Shown here one piece after another: positions 8,106 to 17,042 of a stretch of 64,000 bases of DNA; position 1 is the first letter of the stretch; the number at the start of each line of letters is the position of its first letter. The DNA comes from Caulobacter sp. Root655 (GTDB lineage Bacteria; Pseudomonadota; Alphaproteobacteria; Caulobacterales; Caulobacteraceae): NCBI RefSeq assembly GCF_001427665.1, contig NZ_LMHC01000023.1, positions 470,024 to 534,023 of the forward strand, in the 5' to 3' direction. Made by a program: the position numbers and the translations under genes. Below the pieces are notes generated by a model, which made no database searches, had not been told where the DNA came from, and worked only from the letters and a program-made list of their open reading frames with translations.

Positions 8106-9167
8106 CTATCCCCGCGCCGCCGCGATCCGCGAGCGGGCGATCTCGTCGGCCACCAGGTTCGCCGGCCGCTTGTCGATCAGCGAGTGGTCGAGCACTTCGC
8201 CCAGGGTCTGGGCCAGGCGATCGAGCTTGGTCGCCACCCATTGCGGGTCGAACGCCGCGCCGGCCGCCAGGGCGCGGATCTCGCCGGCCACGTTGATGAT
8301 GCCGCCGCCGTTGATCACATAGTCGGGCGCGTAGAGGATGCCGCGGTCGAACACCGCCTGGCCGATGGTGGCGTCGGCCAGCTGGTTGTTGGCCCCGCCG
8401 GCGATCACCTTGACCTTCAGGCGCGGCAGGGTGGTGGTCGAGATCGCGCCGCCCAGGGCGCAGGGGGCGAAGACGTCGGCGTCGACGTCGAAGATGGCGT
8501 CGGTCGGCACGATCTGGGCGCCGGTCCTGGCGGCCACTTCCGCCAGCGCCTGCTGGTTGACGTCGGCGATGATCAGCTGGGCGCCGGCGGCGTGCAGCTT
8601 CTCGGCCAGATAGGCGCCGACATGGCCGACGCCCTGGATGGCGACCTTCACGCCCTTCAGGTCGCGGTTCAGGGCCCGCTGGACGCACAGGCGCACGCCG
8701 CGGAACACGCCCTCGGCGGTGACCGGCGACGGGTCGCCCGAGGCGCTGGCGTGGCCTTCCAGGCCGGCGACGTAGCGGGTGGTCTTACGGGTGCTGACCA
8801 GGTCGGCGGGCGAAACGCCGACGTCCTCGGCGGTCCAATACTGGCCGTTCAGGCTGTCGACCGCGCGGCCGAAGGCTTCGAACAGGGCGGGGGTCTTCTG
8901 GCTGCGGGCGTCGCCGATGATCACGGCCTTGCCGCCGCCGAAGTCCAGGTCAGCCATGGCGTTCTTGTACGACATGCCGCGCGACAGCCGCAGGGCGTCG
9001 GTCACGGCCGCGTCGCTGCTGCTGTAGTCCCACATCCGGCAGCCGCCGGCCGCGGGCCCCCGGGCCGTGGAGTGGATGGCGATGATCGACTTGAGGCCGG
9101 TTTTTTCGTCAAAGAACGCGTGAACGCCTTCGTGTCCCTCGAAATCCGGGGAATCGAACAAGGTCAT
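8106..9167 (-). CDS. Leucine dehydrogenase-like (Glu/Leu/Phe/Val dehydrogenase family)
   Basis: A 353-residue NAD-dependent amino acid dehydrogenase. The N-terminal dimerisation/substrate domain contains GPAAGGCRMW, then GMSYKNAMADLDFGGGKAVI with the two catalytic-region lysines. The Rossmann domain begins near residue 165 with VAIQGVGHVGAYLAEKL. GGANNQLA and VINGGGIINVAGE are typical of leucine and phenylalanine dehydrogenases. It catalyses reversible oxidative deamination of a branched-chain or aromatic amino acid to the keto acid and ammonia. It starts at ATG 9167 and appears monocistronic, since repeats lie downstream. The choice between leucine and phenylalanine as substrate is inferred, not proven. 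Confidence 0.88.
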   Translation of the reverse strand: MTLFDSPDFEGHEGVHAFFDEKTGLKSIIAIHSTARGPAAGGCRMWDYSSSDAAVTDALRLSRGMSYKNAMADLDFGGGKAVIIGDARSQKTPALFEAFGRAVDSLNGQYWTAEDVGVSPADLVSTRKTTRYVAGLEGHASASGDPSPVTAEGVFRGVRLCVQRALNRDLKGVKVAIQGVGHVGAYLAEKLHAAGAQLIIADVNQQALAEVAARTGAQIVPTDAIFDVDADVFAPCALGGAISTTTLPRLKVKVIAGGANNQLADATIGQAVFDRGILYAPDYVINGGGIINVAGEIRALAAGAAFDPQWVATKLDRLAQTLGEVLDHSLIDKRPANLVADEIARSRIAAARG

Positions 9168-9273
9168 GCCGTCAGTCCTGCCTCAGCCAGAAAGTTTGCG
9201 CAGCGTGTACGCTTCCGGGCGGCGGGTCACAAGGGCCGAGACCGCGCGCCCATCGTGGCGCCGCCGCAAAACC

Positions 9274-9753
9274 TTACAGGTGCAGGGCCTGTTCCAGCGC
9301 GAAGGCCAGCGAAATGGCCGCGCCGGAGGTCAGCAGGGTGCGCAGGCGCGGGCGCCAGGCGGGCCCCTCGTGGTTGGTCACGTCCCACAGCCATTGCAGG
9401 ATGAACACCAGCAGGAAGCCCGACAGCTGCCAGGCCGGCTCGAACTTCAGCCCGCCCAGCAGCAGGCCGAAACCGGCCAGGGGAAACAGCAGCGACAGAC
9501 CCAAGGTCAGCCAGCGCGGGCTGGGATGCTCGATCTCGAGCCCACAGCGGATGCCGCCCAGATAGGACAGCATGGCGGTGGAATAGGCCAGCAGGCTGAT
9601 CAGCGCGACCTGGCGCATGTCCATCGGCCCGTAACAGAACAGCGCCGAGCAGACGACGAAGGGCAGGAGCGTGGCCAGCCCGCATACCCAGACCGCCGGT
9701 GGGACCGGCACGCGGTCTTCGTGTGCGTGATTGGCCGCTGCTTCAAACGCCAT
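9274..9753 (-). CDS. DUF3429 membrane protein
   Basis: A 159-residue integral membrane protein with about five hydrophobic segments (AVWVCGLATLLPFVVCSALF, QVALISLLAYSTAML, WLTLGLSLLFPLAGFGLLLGG and others). The conserved LGGIRCGLE and the order of segments match DUF3429, a family of unknown function common in alphaproteobacteria. The start is ATG 9753; extending to 9867 adds a charged stretch with no ribosome site. It lies 106 bases from the amino acid dehydrogenase on the same strand and is probably transcribed separately or as a leader gene. Function unknown. Confidence 0.75.
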   Translation of the reverse strand: MAFEAAANHAHEDRVPVPPAVWVCGLATLLPFVVCSALFCYGPMDMRQVALISLLAYSTAMLSYLGGIRCGLEIEHPSPRWLTLGLSLLFPLAGFGLLLGGLKFEPAWQLSGFLLVFILQWLWDVTNHEGPAWRPRLRTLLTSGAAISLAFALEQALHL

Positions 9754-10203
9754 GACAACTCCTTCGGAAGGCGGCCACCGGCCGCTTCTCCCGTTCCCCC
9801 CGGAAAGTGCGACTATTACCGACCCCAGCCCATAGGTCCACGGAGGATATTTGGCCACAGGGCGCATCCTTGGGATGTGGGAGTGTGAAAGCTCAGCCGT
9901 AGAGGCGGCAAGACGCGGTCGGCCCGGTCAGACGTGGCGACCTTCAAGCCTCGCGGTTTGCGCCACAACGGCAAGTGTTCACCAGAACCGACTTTCGGTT
10001 TGCCGCGACCTGAGGTCCGGTTTCGGGCATGTGACCGAGGTCCTCCCCCCTGCGGGGAGGGTGGCCCGCGTAGCGGGTCGGGTGGGGGTCCGGTGCAGGG
10101 CCGTTCGTTGCGGCGGTGAAGCCCCACCCACCAGCTTCGCTGGTCCCCCCTCCCCAAAATGGGGAGGGAAGGGCGACCGTCCGCGAGCCATCCTAGTCGG
10201 ACG
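9754..10203. other. Intergenic region with palindromic repeat
   Basis: No convincing gene lies in these 450 bases. The right part is occupied by a palindromic repeat (10037-10170). The left part should contain the promoter of the DUF3429 gene. Several open frames exist on both strands but encode Arg/Pro-rich low-information sequence. Confidence 0.5.
10037..10170. repeat. Dispersed palindromic repeat (TCCTCCCCC-type), copy 2
   Basis: Outer hairpins are GGTCCTCCCCCCTGCGGGGAGG on the left and CCCCTCCCCAAAATGGGGAGGG on the right. The interior shares a GGTGCAGGG...GTTGCGGCGG stretch with the copy at 18812-18937. Bounded on both sides by gene-free DNA. Confidence 0.75.
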
Positions 10204-10437
10204 TCAGATCGAAGAGCCTGCCGCCGCCAACCACCACACCCGCGCTCGTGCTTCAGCGAGAGCTGAGCGTCCATCATCATAGATACCGCAGTCGGGACCG
10301 GCGGCGCCCCAAGCGTTCGATGCAGCGCTTTTTGACTGCTTTCGATAGGTCGTGAGGCCGTCGCTACGGCGGACCACAACAATGCGTTCTTTGCCGTCGG
10401 GCCGCTCAAAACTGCCAAGGATGTGTTCGTTGGGCAC
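10204..10437 (-). CDS. Small hypothetical protein (77 aa)
   Basis: The frame opens with GTG at 10437 and encodes MPNEHILGSFERPDGKERIV, then VVRRSDGLTTYRKQ, a soluble beta-strand-like start followed by an Ala-rich helical tail (RSALAEARARVWWLA). The amino acid composition looks natural, unlike neighbouring shadow frames. It could be a small alphaproteobacterial protein of unknown function. No domain is recognised. It lies between a repeat and the 3' end of podJ on the same strand. Confidence 0.5.
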   Translation of the reverse strand: MPNEHILGSFERPDGKERIVVVRRSDGLTTYRKQSKSAASNAWGAAGPDCGIYDDGRSALAEARARVWWLAAAGSSI

Positions 10438-10547
10438 AGCTCAATCCTAGAAGCTCGGCCGTCCGACATCCACCCCGAACGAACTCTTGCCAAGTCCGCC
10501 TACAGCGCCGCGCTCTATCTGGCTAGATTCCGAAAGCCTGGAAGCCC

Positions 10548-13500
10548 CTAGCGCGAGAACGCCGACAGGCGGCTGAGGGTGTCGCCGTCCAGCGAACCGG
10601 TGGCCGAGAGCTCCTGGTCGCGCTGGTAGGCGGCGATGGCCATCTGCAGGGCCGGCGAGGTGACGCCGTCCTGGGGGCCCTGGTAGTAGCCGAGCTTGGA
10701 CAGGGCGCGCTGGGCGGTGGCCAGGCTGGGGCTGGGCGCGGCCGCGCCCTGGAGCGAGGCGACCTGGGTCGGGGCGACATAGGCCTGCGAGCGGAAGCCG
10801 GTGGCCGAACGCTCGGCGATCCGCTGGCTTTCGGCGGTCATCTGGCCACGCAGGGCCATGGCCCGGGCGCGCGAGGCGTTGTCGCCGGACTTGGCGGCGA
10901 TCAGGTACCACTTGTAGGCCTCGGACGGGTTCTGGCTGACGCCCCAACCGCCTTCATAGAGCTGGGCCAGGTTGAACTGGCTGTCGACCAGGCCGAGGTC
11001 GGCGGCCTTGCGGAACCAGCTGGCGGCCTTGGTCGAGTTCCGTTCGCCGCCTTCGCCCTTGTAGTAGTAGAGGGCCAGGTTGTGCATGGCGCGGGCTTCG
11101 CCGGCCGTGGCGGCGCGTTCGGTCCAGCGGCGGGCCTCGGGCAGGTCCTTCTTCACGCCGCCCTCACCGACCTCGTACATCTTGGCCAGGTAGAACTGGG
11201 CGCGCGGCAGGCCGAGGTTGGCGGCCTTGCGCAGGGGCTCCAGACCGGTGCGGTCCTTGGCCTCGATGCGGCGCACGCCGTCGTCGTAGAGGGCCTGGGC
11301 GTTCTCGGCGGACGGCGCGGCGACGGGCATCGTCTCGGCCAGGGCCGGGGTGACCTGCGACGTCAGGGCGACGGTGGCGCGCGGCGCGCCGGGGCTGGTG
11401 TCGGCTTCGGCGGAGCGGATCTCGCCGGTCGCCTTGTTGGCCGTGCCCTGGGCGACGCGCTCGGGAAGCGCGCCAGCGCCCTCGCCGGTACTGAGGATCA
11501 TGCCAGCGCCAGCGACGCCGAGGAAAGCCGCCGCCCCCGAAACCATCAAAGCCGTCTTGATCGTCGACTTGTTCTTGGCCTTCTTCGCGGAGCCCTTGGC
11601 GCCGAAGCCGGCGAACAGCGAGGTTCCGGGCGCCTTCTTGGGCTTGTCCTTGCCCTTGGCCTCGCCGGCGGCGGCGGCCAGGCGGGCGGCGGCGCGAGCC
11701 TGTTCGATCACTTCACGGGTCGACAGCGGACGCGACGGCGCGGCCGGCGCCTCGGGCGCGGTGAAATCGGTGTCCAAGTCGGCTTCAGGTTCGAACGCGG
11801 TCGTGAACGCCGCTTCCGGCTCCAGCTCCGGTTCGAGCTCGGGTTCCGGCGTGGCGGCGGCCAGGCCAAAGCCGTCGGCGGCCTCGAAGTCCTCGTCGCC
11901 GAAATCGGGCTCGACGGGCGTGCTGGCCGGGAAGCTGGGCGCCAGAAACGCCGGGGCGTCGAAGGCGGCGGGCGCGGCGGTGCGGGCCGGGGTCGAGGCC
12001 ATTGACGCGGTATGGGCCGGGATAAAGGCCGACGGCTGGTGGAAGACGTCCTCGGGAACGGCCTCGCCGCCGAACGAATAGCGCTCGCCGTCGAACGGCG
12101 ACGCCGCGTAGTGCGGAGCCGGGGTCGGAGCCGGCGCGGCCTGTTCGGCCAGGCGGCGCTGGGCTTCGCCGAGCTTGGTGTCGATCTTCTCGCGAGCTTC
12201 TTCCAGCAGGCGCGCGGTGCGCTCCTCGCTCTGGCGAATGCGGTCGACCAGTTCCTGCGAGGTGCGCTCGTGGCGCTGGTTCAAGCGATCGGTGACGCGG
12301 GTGACCTGGTCGCCGACGTCGTCGATGGCCAGGGCGTTGCGGCGCTCGGCGTTGCTGATCCGCTCGGCCAGCTTCTCGGTGATGCGGGCGATCTCGGTCC
12401 CGAGCTTTTCCAGGGCCTGGGCCTGGACGCTGTCGGCGCGGTGCAGCTTCTGCTCGACGGCCGTGGCGATGCGGGCCACTTCGCCGCCGACCTGCTCGAT
12501 GGCGGCGCTGTTGCGGGCTTCCGAGGTCTGGACGCGGCGGTTCAGGGCGTCGGCCATGCCGACCACCTCGCGACCCATGCGCTCGATGGCCTGGGCCGAG
12601 CGCTGCTCGGCGGCCTGCACGTGGGCGGTCATCTCGCCCAGCTTGTGCTCCATGCGGTCGAAGCGGCCGTCGGCGGACTGGCGCAGCTTGGCGGCCATCT
12701 CCAGGCGGGCGGCTTCCATGCGCTGGGTCAGGCCGTTCGACAGGTCGTCCAGACGCTTCTGGACGCCCTCGCCGACGTCGCGGCCCTCGACGGTCTGCAG
12801 ACGGCCGTCCAGGGCGGTGAACGAGGCGCCCAAGGCTTGCAAGGCTTCGGCGGTGCGGGCCTCGGCGGCTTCCAGGCGTTGACCCAGGCGGGCCACGACT
12901 TCGTCGACCAGGGCCACGGGATCGCCGCCGACCAGGCCGGCCTGGTTGTCGAGACGGTTTTCGAGGTGGGCGATGGTCTCGCGGGTGCGGGCCTCGCCCT
13001 CATAGAGGTGGCCGGCGACCTTGCCCAAGGCGCCTTCCAGCGCGCGGAGCGCCTCGGCCGAGCGCGGGCCGACGGCTTCGGCCTCCATGCGGCGCAGGCG
13101 TTCGGCGTTGCGGGTCTGGTCGGTCTTGATCTCGTCGACCGCGCCTTCGAAGCGGGCGGCGACGGCGATCTGCTCGCGTTCGGCCGAGGCCAGGCGTTGC
13201 AGGGCGCCGCGCACCGACTCGTCGATGCCGGAAATGGCCTGGGCCGAGCGGGTCTCGGCGGCCTCGATGCGGTGGGTCAGGCGGTCCAGCGCGATGGCCA
13301 CGCGGCCGACCTCGTCGGCGGGATGCTCGGGCGCCTCGATGCGGGCCGGGGCGTCGCCGCGGTTGGTCTCGTAATAGGGCTTGTTGGCGGGTGTGGCGCG
13401 ACCGGCGTTGGCGAAGGCTTCCAGGGTCACCGCGTCGGGTCCCTCGCCGTCGATGATCATCCGATTCAGCCACTCGCCCAGGGTCATGCCGGAGCGACGC

Positions 13501-13571
13501 GCGAGGTCCTTAGCGACCTCTCGTGCCTTGGGGTCTATCCCCTTTACGCTCCATGGCGCCGCGGCCGTCAT
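10548..13571 (-). CDS. podJ: Polar organelle development protein PodJ
   Basis: A 1007-residue bitopic polarity factor. The N-terminus (SVKGIDPKAREVAKDLARRSG, then MTLGEWLNRMI) is followed by a long Ala/Glu/Arg coiled coil (about 95-480), a Pro/Glu-rich acidic segment (about 485-640) and a single membrane helix near 670-692. The periplasmic part has Sel1/TPR repeats (about 785-900) and ends in a peptidoglycan-binding domain (about 945-1005). This order is that of Caulobacter PodJ, which localises to the flagellar pole and recruits pili, holdfast and PleC factors. Proteolysis of the periplasmic part converts the long form to a short one in the known protein. The start ATG 13571 is preferred over TTG/GTG extensions to 13601. 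Its promoter region carries cell-cycle motifs. Confidence 0.85.
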   Translation of the reverse strand: MTAAAPWSVKGIDPKAREVAKDLARRSGMTLGEWLNRMIIDGEGPDAVTLEAFANAGRATPANKPYYETNRGDAPARIEAPEHPADEVGRVAIALDRLTHRIEAAETRSAQAISGIDESVRGALQRLASAEREQIAVAARFEGAVDEIKTDQTRNAERLRRMEAEAVGPRSAEALRALEGALGKVAGHLYEGEARTRETIAHLENRLDNQAGLVGGDPVALVDEVVARLGQRLEAAEARTAEALQALGASFTALDGRLQTVEGRDVGEGVQKRLDDLSNGLTQRMEAARLEMAAKLRQSADGRFDRMEHKLGEMTAHVQAAEQRSAQAIERMGREVVGMADALNRRVQTSEARNSAAIEQVGGEVARIATAVEQKLHRADSVQAQALEKLGTEIARITEKLAERISNAERRNALAIDDVGDQVTRVTDRLNQRHERTSQELVDRIRQSEERTARLLEEAREKIDTKLGEAQRRLAEQAAPAPTPAPHYAASPFDGERYSFGGEAVPEDVFHQPSAFIPAHTASMASTPARTAAPAAFDAPAFLAPSFPASTPVEPDFGDEDFEAADGFGLAAATPEPELEPELEPEAAFTTAFEPEADLDTDFTAPEAPAAPSRPLSTREVIEQARAAARLAAAAGEAKGKDKPKKAPGTSLFAGFGAKGSAKKAKNKSTIKTALMVSGAAAFLGVAGAGMILSTGEGAGALPERVAQGTANKATGEIRSAEADTSPGAPRATVALTSQVTPALAETMPVAAPSAENAQALYDDGVRRIEAKDRTGLEPLRKAANLGLPRAQFYLAKMYEVGEGGVKKDLPEARRWTERAATAGEARAMHNLALYYYKGEGGERNSTKAASWFRKAADLGLVDSQFNLAQLYEGGWGVSQNPSEAYKWYLIAAKSGDNASRARAMALRGQMTAESQRIAERSATGFRSQAYVAPTQVASLQGAAAPSPSLATAQRALSKLGYYQGPQDGVTSPALQMAIAAYQRDQELSATGSLDGDTLSRLSAFSR

Positions 13572-13783
13572 CGAATCGATCTCCCAACACCTGGGGACCA
13601 ACGCTAGACACCGATTCCTAGCGTGTAAACGCGACCAAAACCGCTATATGTTGCGTTTGGCCAAACTTAACTGTGGATGGTTAACAGGCGCACCTTCCAA
13701 CATATGTACCTAAGATTCGGCTGAACGTGGTTAACGGCCGTTAACCATTTACACGGCCGATTGTCGCAGGCCATGAGGGGCCA
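13572..13783. promoter_or_regulatory. podJ divergent promoter region with CcrM, CtrA-like and DnaA-like motifs
   Basis: The region contains three GANTC methylation sites (13573-13577, 13613-13617, 13714-13718). It also has a DnaA-like TGTGGATGG (13672-13680) flanked by TTAA half-sites, and a perfect 18-base palindrome GGTTAACGGCCGTTAACC (13729-13746) made of two CtrA-type TTAACC half-boxes in inverted order. podJ is known in Caulobacter to be controlled by the DnaA/GcrA/CtrA cell-cycle circuit; the motif assignments here are by eye. Confidence 0.6.
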
Positions 13784-13996
13784 ATGGACCTGACCAGCAC
13801 GATCGCCGCCGCCCTGATCGCCCTCGCCCTGACCGTGTTCTGCGGCTGGCGCGGGGCCCGTCCGATCAATGTTCTAAAGGGTCCACGCATGGTTCCGTGG
13901 CGGGTGTTGATGCTGGGCGGCGCCGTCGTCACCCTGCTGATGACGGCCCATTTGCTCAATCTGCTGGGGATGAAGACGGGCGACCCGCGCTACTAG
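13784..13996 (+). CDS. Small membrane protein (70 aa) divergent from podJ
   Basis: ATG 13784 follows GAGGGG at 13775-13780. The product has two hydrophobic segments: residues about 5-22 (TIAAALIALALTVFCGW) and 41-62 (VLMLGGAVVTLLMTAHLLNLL). A short basic loop (RGARPINVLKGPRMVPWR) separates them. The natural composition and good ribosome site support a real gene. It faces podJ across the shared regulatory region, and its last 41 bases overlap the convergent MprF-type gene. Function unknown. The position suggests cell-cycle-linked expression, but this is inference. Confidence 0.7.
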   Translation: MDLTSTIAAALIALALTVFCGWRGARPINVLKGPRMVPWRVLMLGGAVVTLLMTAHLLNLLGMKTGDPRY

Positions 13997-15629
13997 GTCG
14001 CGGCCTTTTGGTCAGTCCCGACACGCCGCCCGACGATAGCAGGCCGATGTCGGCGAGCAGAAAAGGGATCGCCCACTTGTGAGGCGCGGCAATGTAACGC
14101 GGCTGCCAGACCGGATCGTACTTGTCCTTGTAGCGCCGGACACCCTGGAAATTGTAGATTTCCTCGCCGCGCTCATACAGCAGCCGTCCCACCCGCGACA
14201 TGATCGGGGCCAGGGGGCGGTCCTCCAGGCCGGCCAGCGGCGCGACGCCGAATTCGAAGGCGTGATAGCCCTGCGCCTTGCCCCAGCCCAGCAACTCGAC
14301 GAACAGGTAGTCCATGACGTTCTTGGGTGCATTGTCGGAATAGCGCATCAGGTCCATGGAGAACGACACCTTGCCCGCCGTGGTCCACAGGGTGGCGAAG
14401 GCGACGATCCGGCCCTCGACCCGCACCAGGGCGATCGGGAACTCGGCGACGTAGCGCGGGTCGAAGCCGCCCATCGAGAACGCCTTCTCGCCGCCGGCAT
14501 GGTGCGACAGCCAGGCGTCGGAGATGGTCTTCAGTTCGTCCATCACCGCGGCGGCCCCACCGGCCGGCAGCACTTCGAAGGCCGCCCCGCCCTCCCCGGC
14601 CTTGCGCCAGTTGCGGCGCAGCACCTCGCGGCGACGGCCGGCCAGGGAAAAGGCCTCCAGCGGCACGGCGGCGCTCTCGCCGGTCTTCTGGATGGCCAGG
14701 CCCAGGTCGACGCTGTCTGGCAGGTCGGCCGGACCCAGGGCGTAGAAGCCGGCGCGGGCCGCGTGGGCGTCGGCCAGTTCGCGGAACCGCCAGAACAGCT
14801 CCATGCGCTCGTCGTCGCGGCCCACGGGCGGGCCCATGGCGATCCAAGAGCGGCCGCGCACCCCGAACATCAGGAAGCTCTCGCCCGAGGCCGAGAACAG
14901 GAAGCGCTTGTCGCCCAGCAGAGCCAGGTTGGACGGCGGCTCGGCGGCCTCGGCCTTGGCCAGGATGGCGCGGACCCTGTCAAACTCAGGATCGGTGTCA
15001 TCGACAACGGACGGCGTGGCCGGGGTGGCGATCAGCCGCCAGACGCCGATGGCCATCAGGGTGATGGCGGCAGCGGCCGACGAGCGGATGGCCCGGGCCA
15101 CGTCCTTGTCGCCGATCATCTTCATCACCGACTGGTCGGCGTATTCGGTGTGGCGGAACGTCCACCAGCCGCACAGCGCCACCCCGCCCAGGGCCATGGC
15201 CGCCGACAGCAGCCAGCCGGGGGTGATCTCCATGCGCGACAGGGCCGCCGTGCGGGGGAAGGCTTCGTGGAACGGCAGGATGGCCAGCAGGATGGCGGTC
15301 AGGATGACCGTCTCCTCCCAGTTCAGGCCCTTGAACAAGGCCAGAACCGCGCCGGCCGCCAGGGTGACCAGCGCCGCCCACCAGGCCGCGTCGAGGCGCG
15401 AACGCAGGCCGAACGCCAGCAGCACCAGCACCAGGCCCAGGATCGACGAGAGGAAGTGGCTGATCTCGATCAGCGGCCCGGGAGCGACCGCCACCCAGAG
15501 GGCGAAACGGGTCGGTTCGGAGGGCGTGGCGCCGGAGGCCAGCAGCAGGATGCCCGCGCCGGCCGCCAGGATGGCCGCCAGGGTCGGCGCGACGGCCAGG
15601 GCGGCGGGTCTCAGTTCAGGCGCGGACAT
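13956..15629 (-). CDS. MprF-type phosphatidylglycerol lysyltransferase domain protein (DUF2156), short form
   Basis: A 557-residue membrane enzyme. The first ~200 residues have about six membrane segments. From about 225 onward the sequence matches the cytosolic aminoacyl-transferase domain of MprF (FLMFGVRGRSWIAMGPPVG, AFSLAGRRREVLRRNWRKA, FPIALVRVEGRIVAFATLW, FSMDLMRYSDNAPKNVMDYLF, FEFGVAPLAGLED). Full MprF proteins of about 840 residues carry a longer flippase half; this one keeps only the membrane part next to the synthase. It likely transfers an amino acid from aminoacyl-tRNA to phosphatidylglycerol, altering surface charge. ATG 15629 is chosen over TTG 15632. Its 3' end overlaps the convergent small membrane gene. 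Confidence 0.82.
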   Translation of the reverse strand: MSAPELRPAALAVAPTLAAILAAGAGILLLASGATPSEPTRFALWVAVAPGPLIEISHFLSSILGLVLVLLAFGLRSRLDAAWWAALVTLAAGAVLALFKGLNWEETVILTAILLAILPFHEAFPRTAALSRMEITPGWLLSAAMALGGVALCGWWTFRHTEYADQSVMKMIGDKDVARAIRSSAAAAITLMAIGVWRLIATPATPSVVDDTDPEFDRVRAILAKAEAAEPPSNLALLGDKRFLFSASGESFLMFGVRGRSWIAMGPPVGRDDERMELFWRFRELADAHAARAGFYALGPADLPDSVDLGLAIQKTGESAAVPLEAFSLAGRRREVLRRNWRKAGEGGAAFEVLPAGGAAAVMDELKTISDAWLSHHAGGEKAFSMGGFDPRYVAEFPIALVRVEGRIVAFATLWTTAGKVSFSMDLMRYSDNAPKNVMDYLFVELLGWGKAQGYHAFEFGVAPLAGLEDRPLAPIMSRVGRLLYERGEEIYNFQGVRRYKDKYDPVWQPRYIAAPHKWAIPFLLADIGLLSSGGVSGLTKRPRPSSAGRPSSSPAD

Positions 15630-15832
15630 CAAGACCTCTGATCGGCGAATCCCCGGCGGGACACGTCATCGGCGTCTTCTATACCGCGCCTTGCCAAGGT
15701 TGGTCGCCCATCGCGTGATAAACGGATGTTTGAATCTCGACTTGCTCCCGGCGTTTCCTGGCGTAGTCTGCGCGCCGACGACGCGGGAGAGCGTCGCGAC
15801 GACAAGACGAACCAGATTTGGGGAGAACGGCC

Positions 15833-17038
15833 ATGGCGGATTTCGGCGGCGGCGAACTGGAGACCTTCCGCGCCGAGACGCGCGCCTGGCTGGAGGCTAA
15901 CTATCCCCCATCGCTGAGCGCCCCGATGGGCGAGGACGACGCGCCCTGGGGCGGCCGCAAGTTCGCGTGGAAGAACCCCGACGCCAAGCTGTGGCTGGAC
16001 CGCATGGCCGAACGCGGCTGGACCGCCCCGATGTGGCCCCGCGAATACGGCGGCGGCGGCCTGTCCAAGGCCCAGAACAAGGTGCTCGACCAGGAACTGC
16101 GCCGCATTAAAGCACGACCCGCCCTGATGAGCTTCGGCGTCTGGATGCTGGGCCCGGTGCTGCTGGAATACGCCACCGAAGAACAGAAACAGCGCTTCCT
16201 GCCACAGATCGTCCGCGGCGAGATCCGCTGGTGCCAGGGCTATAGCGAGCCGGGCGCCGGCTCCGACCTAGCCTCCCTCCAAACCAAGTGCGAAGACAAG
16301 GGCGATCACTGGCTGATCAACGGCCAGAAGGTGTGGACCAGCTACGCCGACCAGGCCGACTGGATCTTCTGCCTGGTGCGCACCGACACCACCAAGAAGC
16401 ACGAGGGTATCTCGTTCGTGCTGTTCGACATGACCTCGCCCGGCGTCGAGGCCCGGCCGATCAAGCTGATCAGCGGCAGCTCGCCGTTCTGCGAGACCTT
16501 CTTCGACAATGTGAAGGTTCCGAAGGAACAGCTGGTGGGCAAGGTCAACGGCGGCTGGGACATCGCCAAGCGCCTGCTACAGTACGAGCGCCAGAACATC
16601 TCGGCCTCGGGCTTTGGCGGCGGCGGCGGGCTGGACCTGGTCGACGTGGCCAAGAAAGAGGTCGGGGTCGACGCGTCCGGCAAACTGCTGGACGGCGACC
16701 TGCGCGGCCGCATCGCCCACCACCGCATGGACGGCCACGCCTTCATGCTGACCGTGCGCCGCGCCGAGCAGGAGTCCAAGACCGGCAGCGGCCCCAGCGC
16801 CGCCGTCTCGATCATCAAGTACGCGGCCGCCAAGATGAACCAGGACCGCTATGAGCTGATGGTCGAGGCCATGGGCCTGCAAGGCCTGGGCTGGGAGGGC
16901 GAAGGCTTCAGCCAGGACGAACTGAACGTCACCCGCGGCATGCTGCGCTCGAAGGGCAATTCGATCGAGGGCGGCACCAGCGAGGTCAACCTCAACGTCG
17001 TCGCCAAGCGGGTGCTTGGGCTGCTGGACCATCAGTAG
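15833..17038 (+). CDS. Acyl-CoA dehydrogenase family protein
   Basis: A 401-residue FAD enzyme starting at ATG 15833 behind GGGGAGA. Visible family motifs are WCQGYSEPGAGSDLASLQT (FAD/substrate region), WLINGQKVWTSYADQADW, and near the C-terminus QGLGWEGEG and GNSIEGGTSEVNLNVVAKRVLGL. It oxidises an acyl-CoA to the enoyl-CoA, passing electrons to ETF. It heads a three-gene operon with a DsbA-like isomerase and a second acyl-CoA dehydrogenase (gaps of 4 bases and 1 base). Such paired ACADs often form heteromeric enzymes for steroid or branched-chain acyl-CoAs; the substrate here is unknown. Confidence 0.92.
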   Translation: MADFGGGELETFRAETRAWLEANYPPSLSAPMGEDDAPWGGRKFAWKNPDAKLWLDRMAERGWTAPMWPREYGGGGLSKAQNKVLDQELRRIKARPALMSFGVWMLGPVLLEYATEEQKQRFLPQIVRGEIRWCQGYSEPGAGSDLASLQTKCEDKGDHWLINGQKVWTSYADQADWIFCLVRTDTTKKHEGISFVLFDMTSPGVEARPIKLISGSSPFCETFFDNVKVPKEQLVGKVNGGWDIAKRLLQYERQNISASGFGGGGGLDLVDVAKKEVGVDASGKLLDGDLRGRIAHHRMDGHAFMLTVRRAEQESKTGSGPSAAVSIIKYAAAKMNQDRYELMVEAMGLQGLGWEGEGFSQDELNVTRGMLRSKGNSIEGGTSEVNLNVVAKRVLGLLDHQ

Positions 17039-17042
17039 TCCG

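Noticed and set aside
12012..13607. A 531-codon plus-strand frame opposite podJ
   Set aside because: Repetitive Gly/Leu/Ala shadow of the PodJ coiled coil; no ribosome site or domain.
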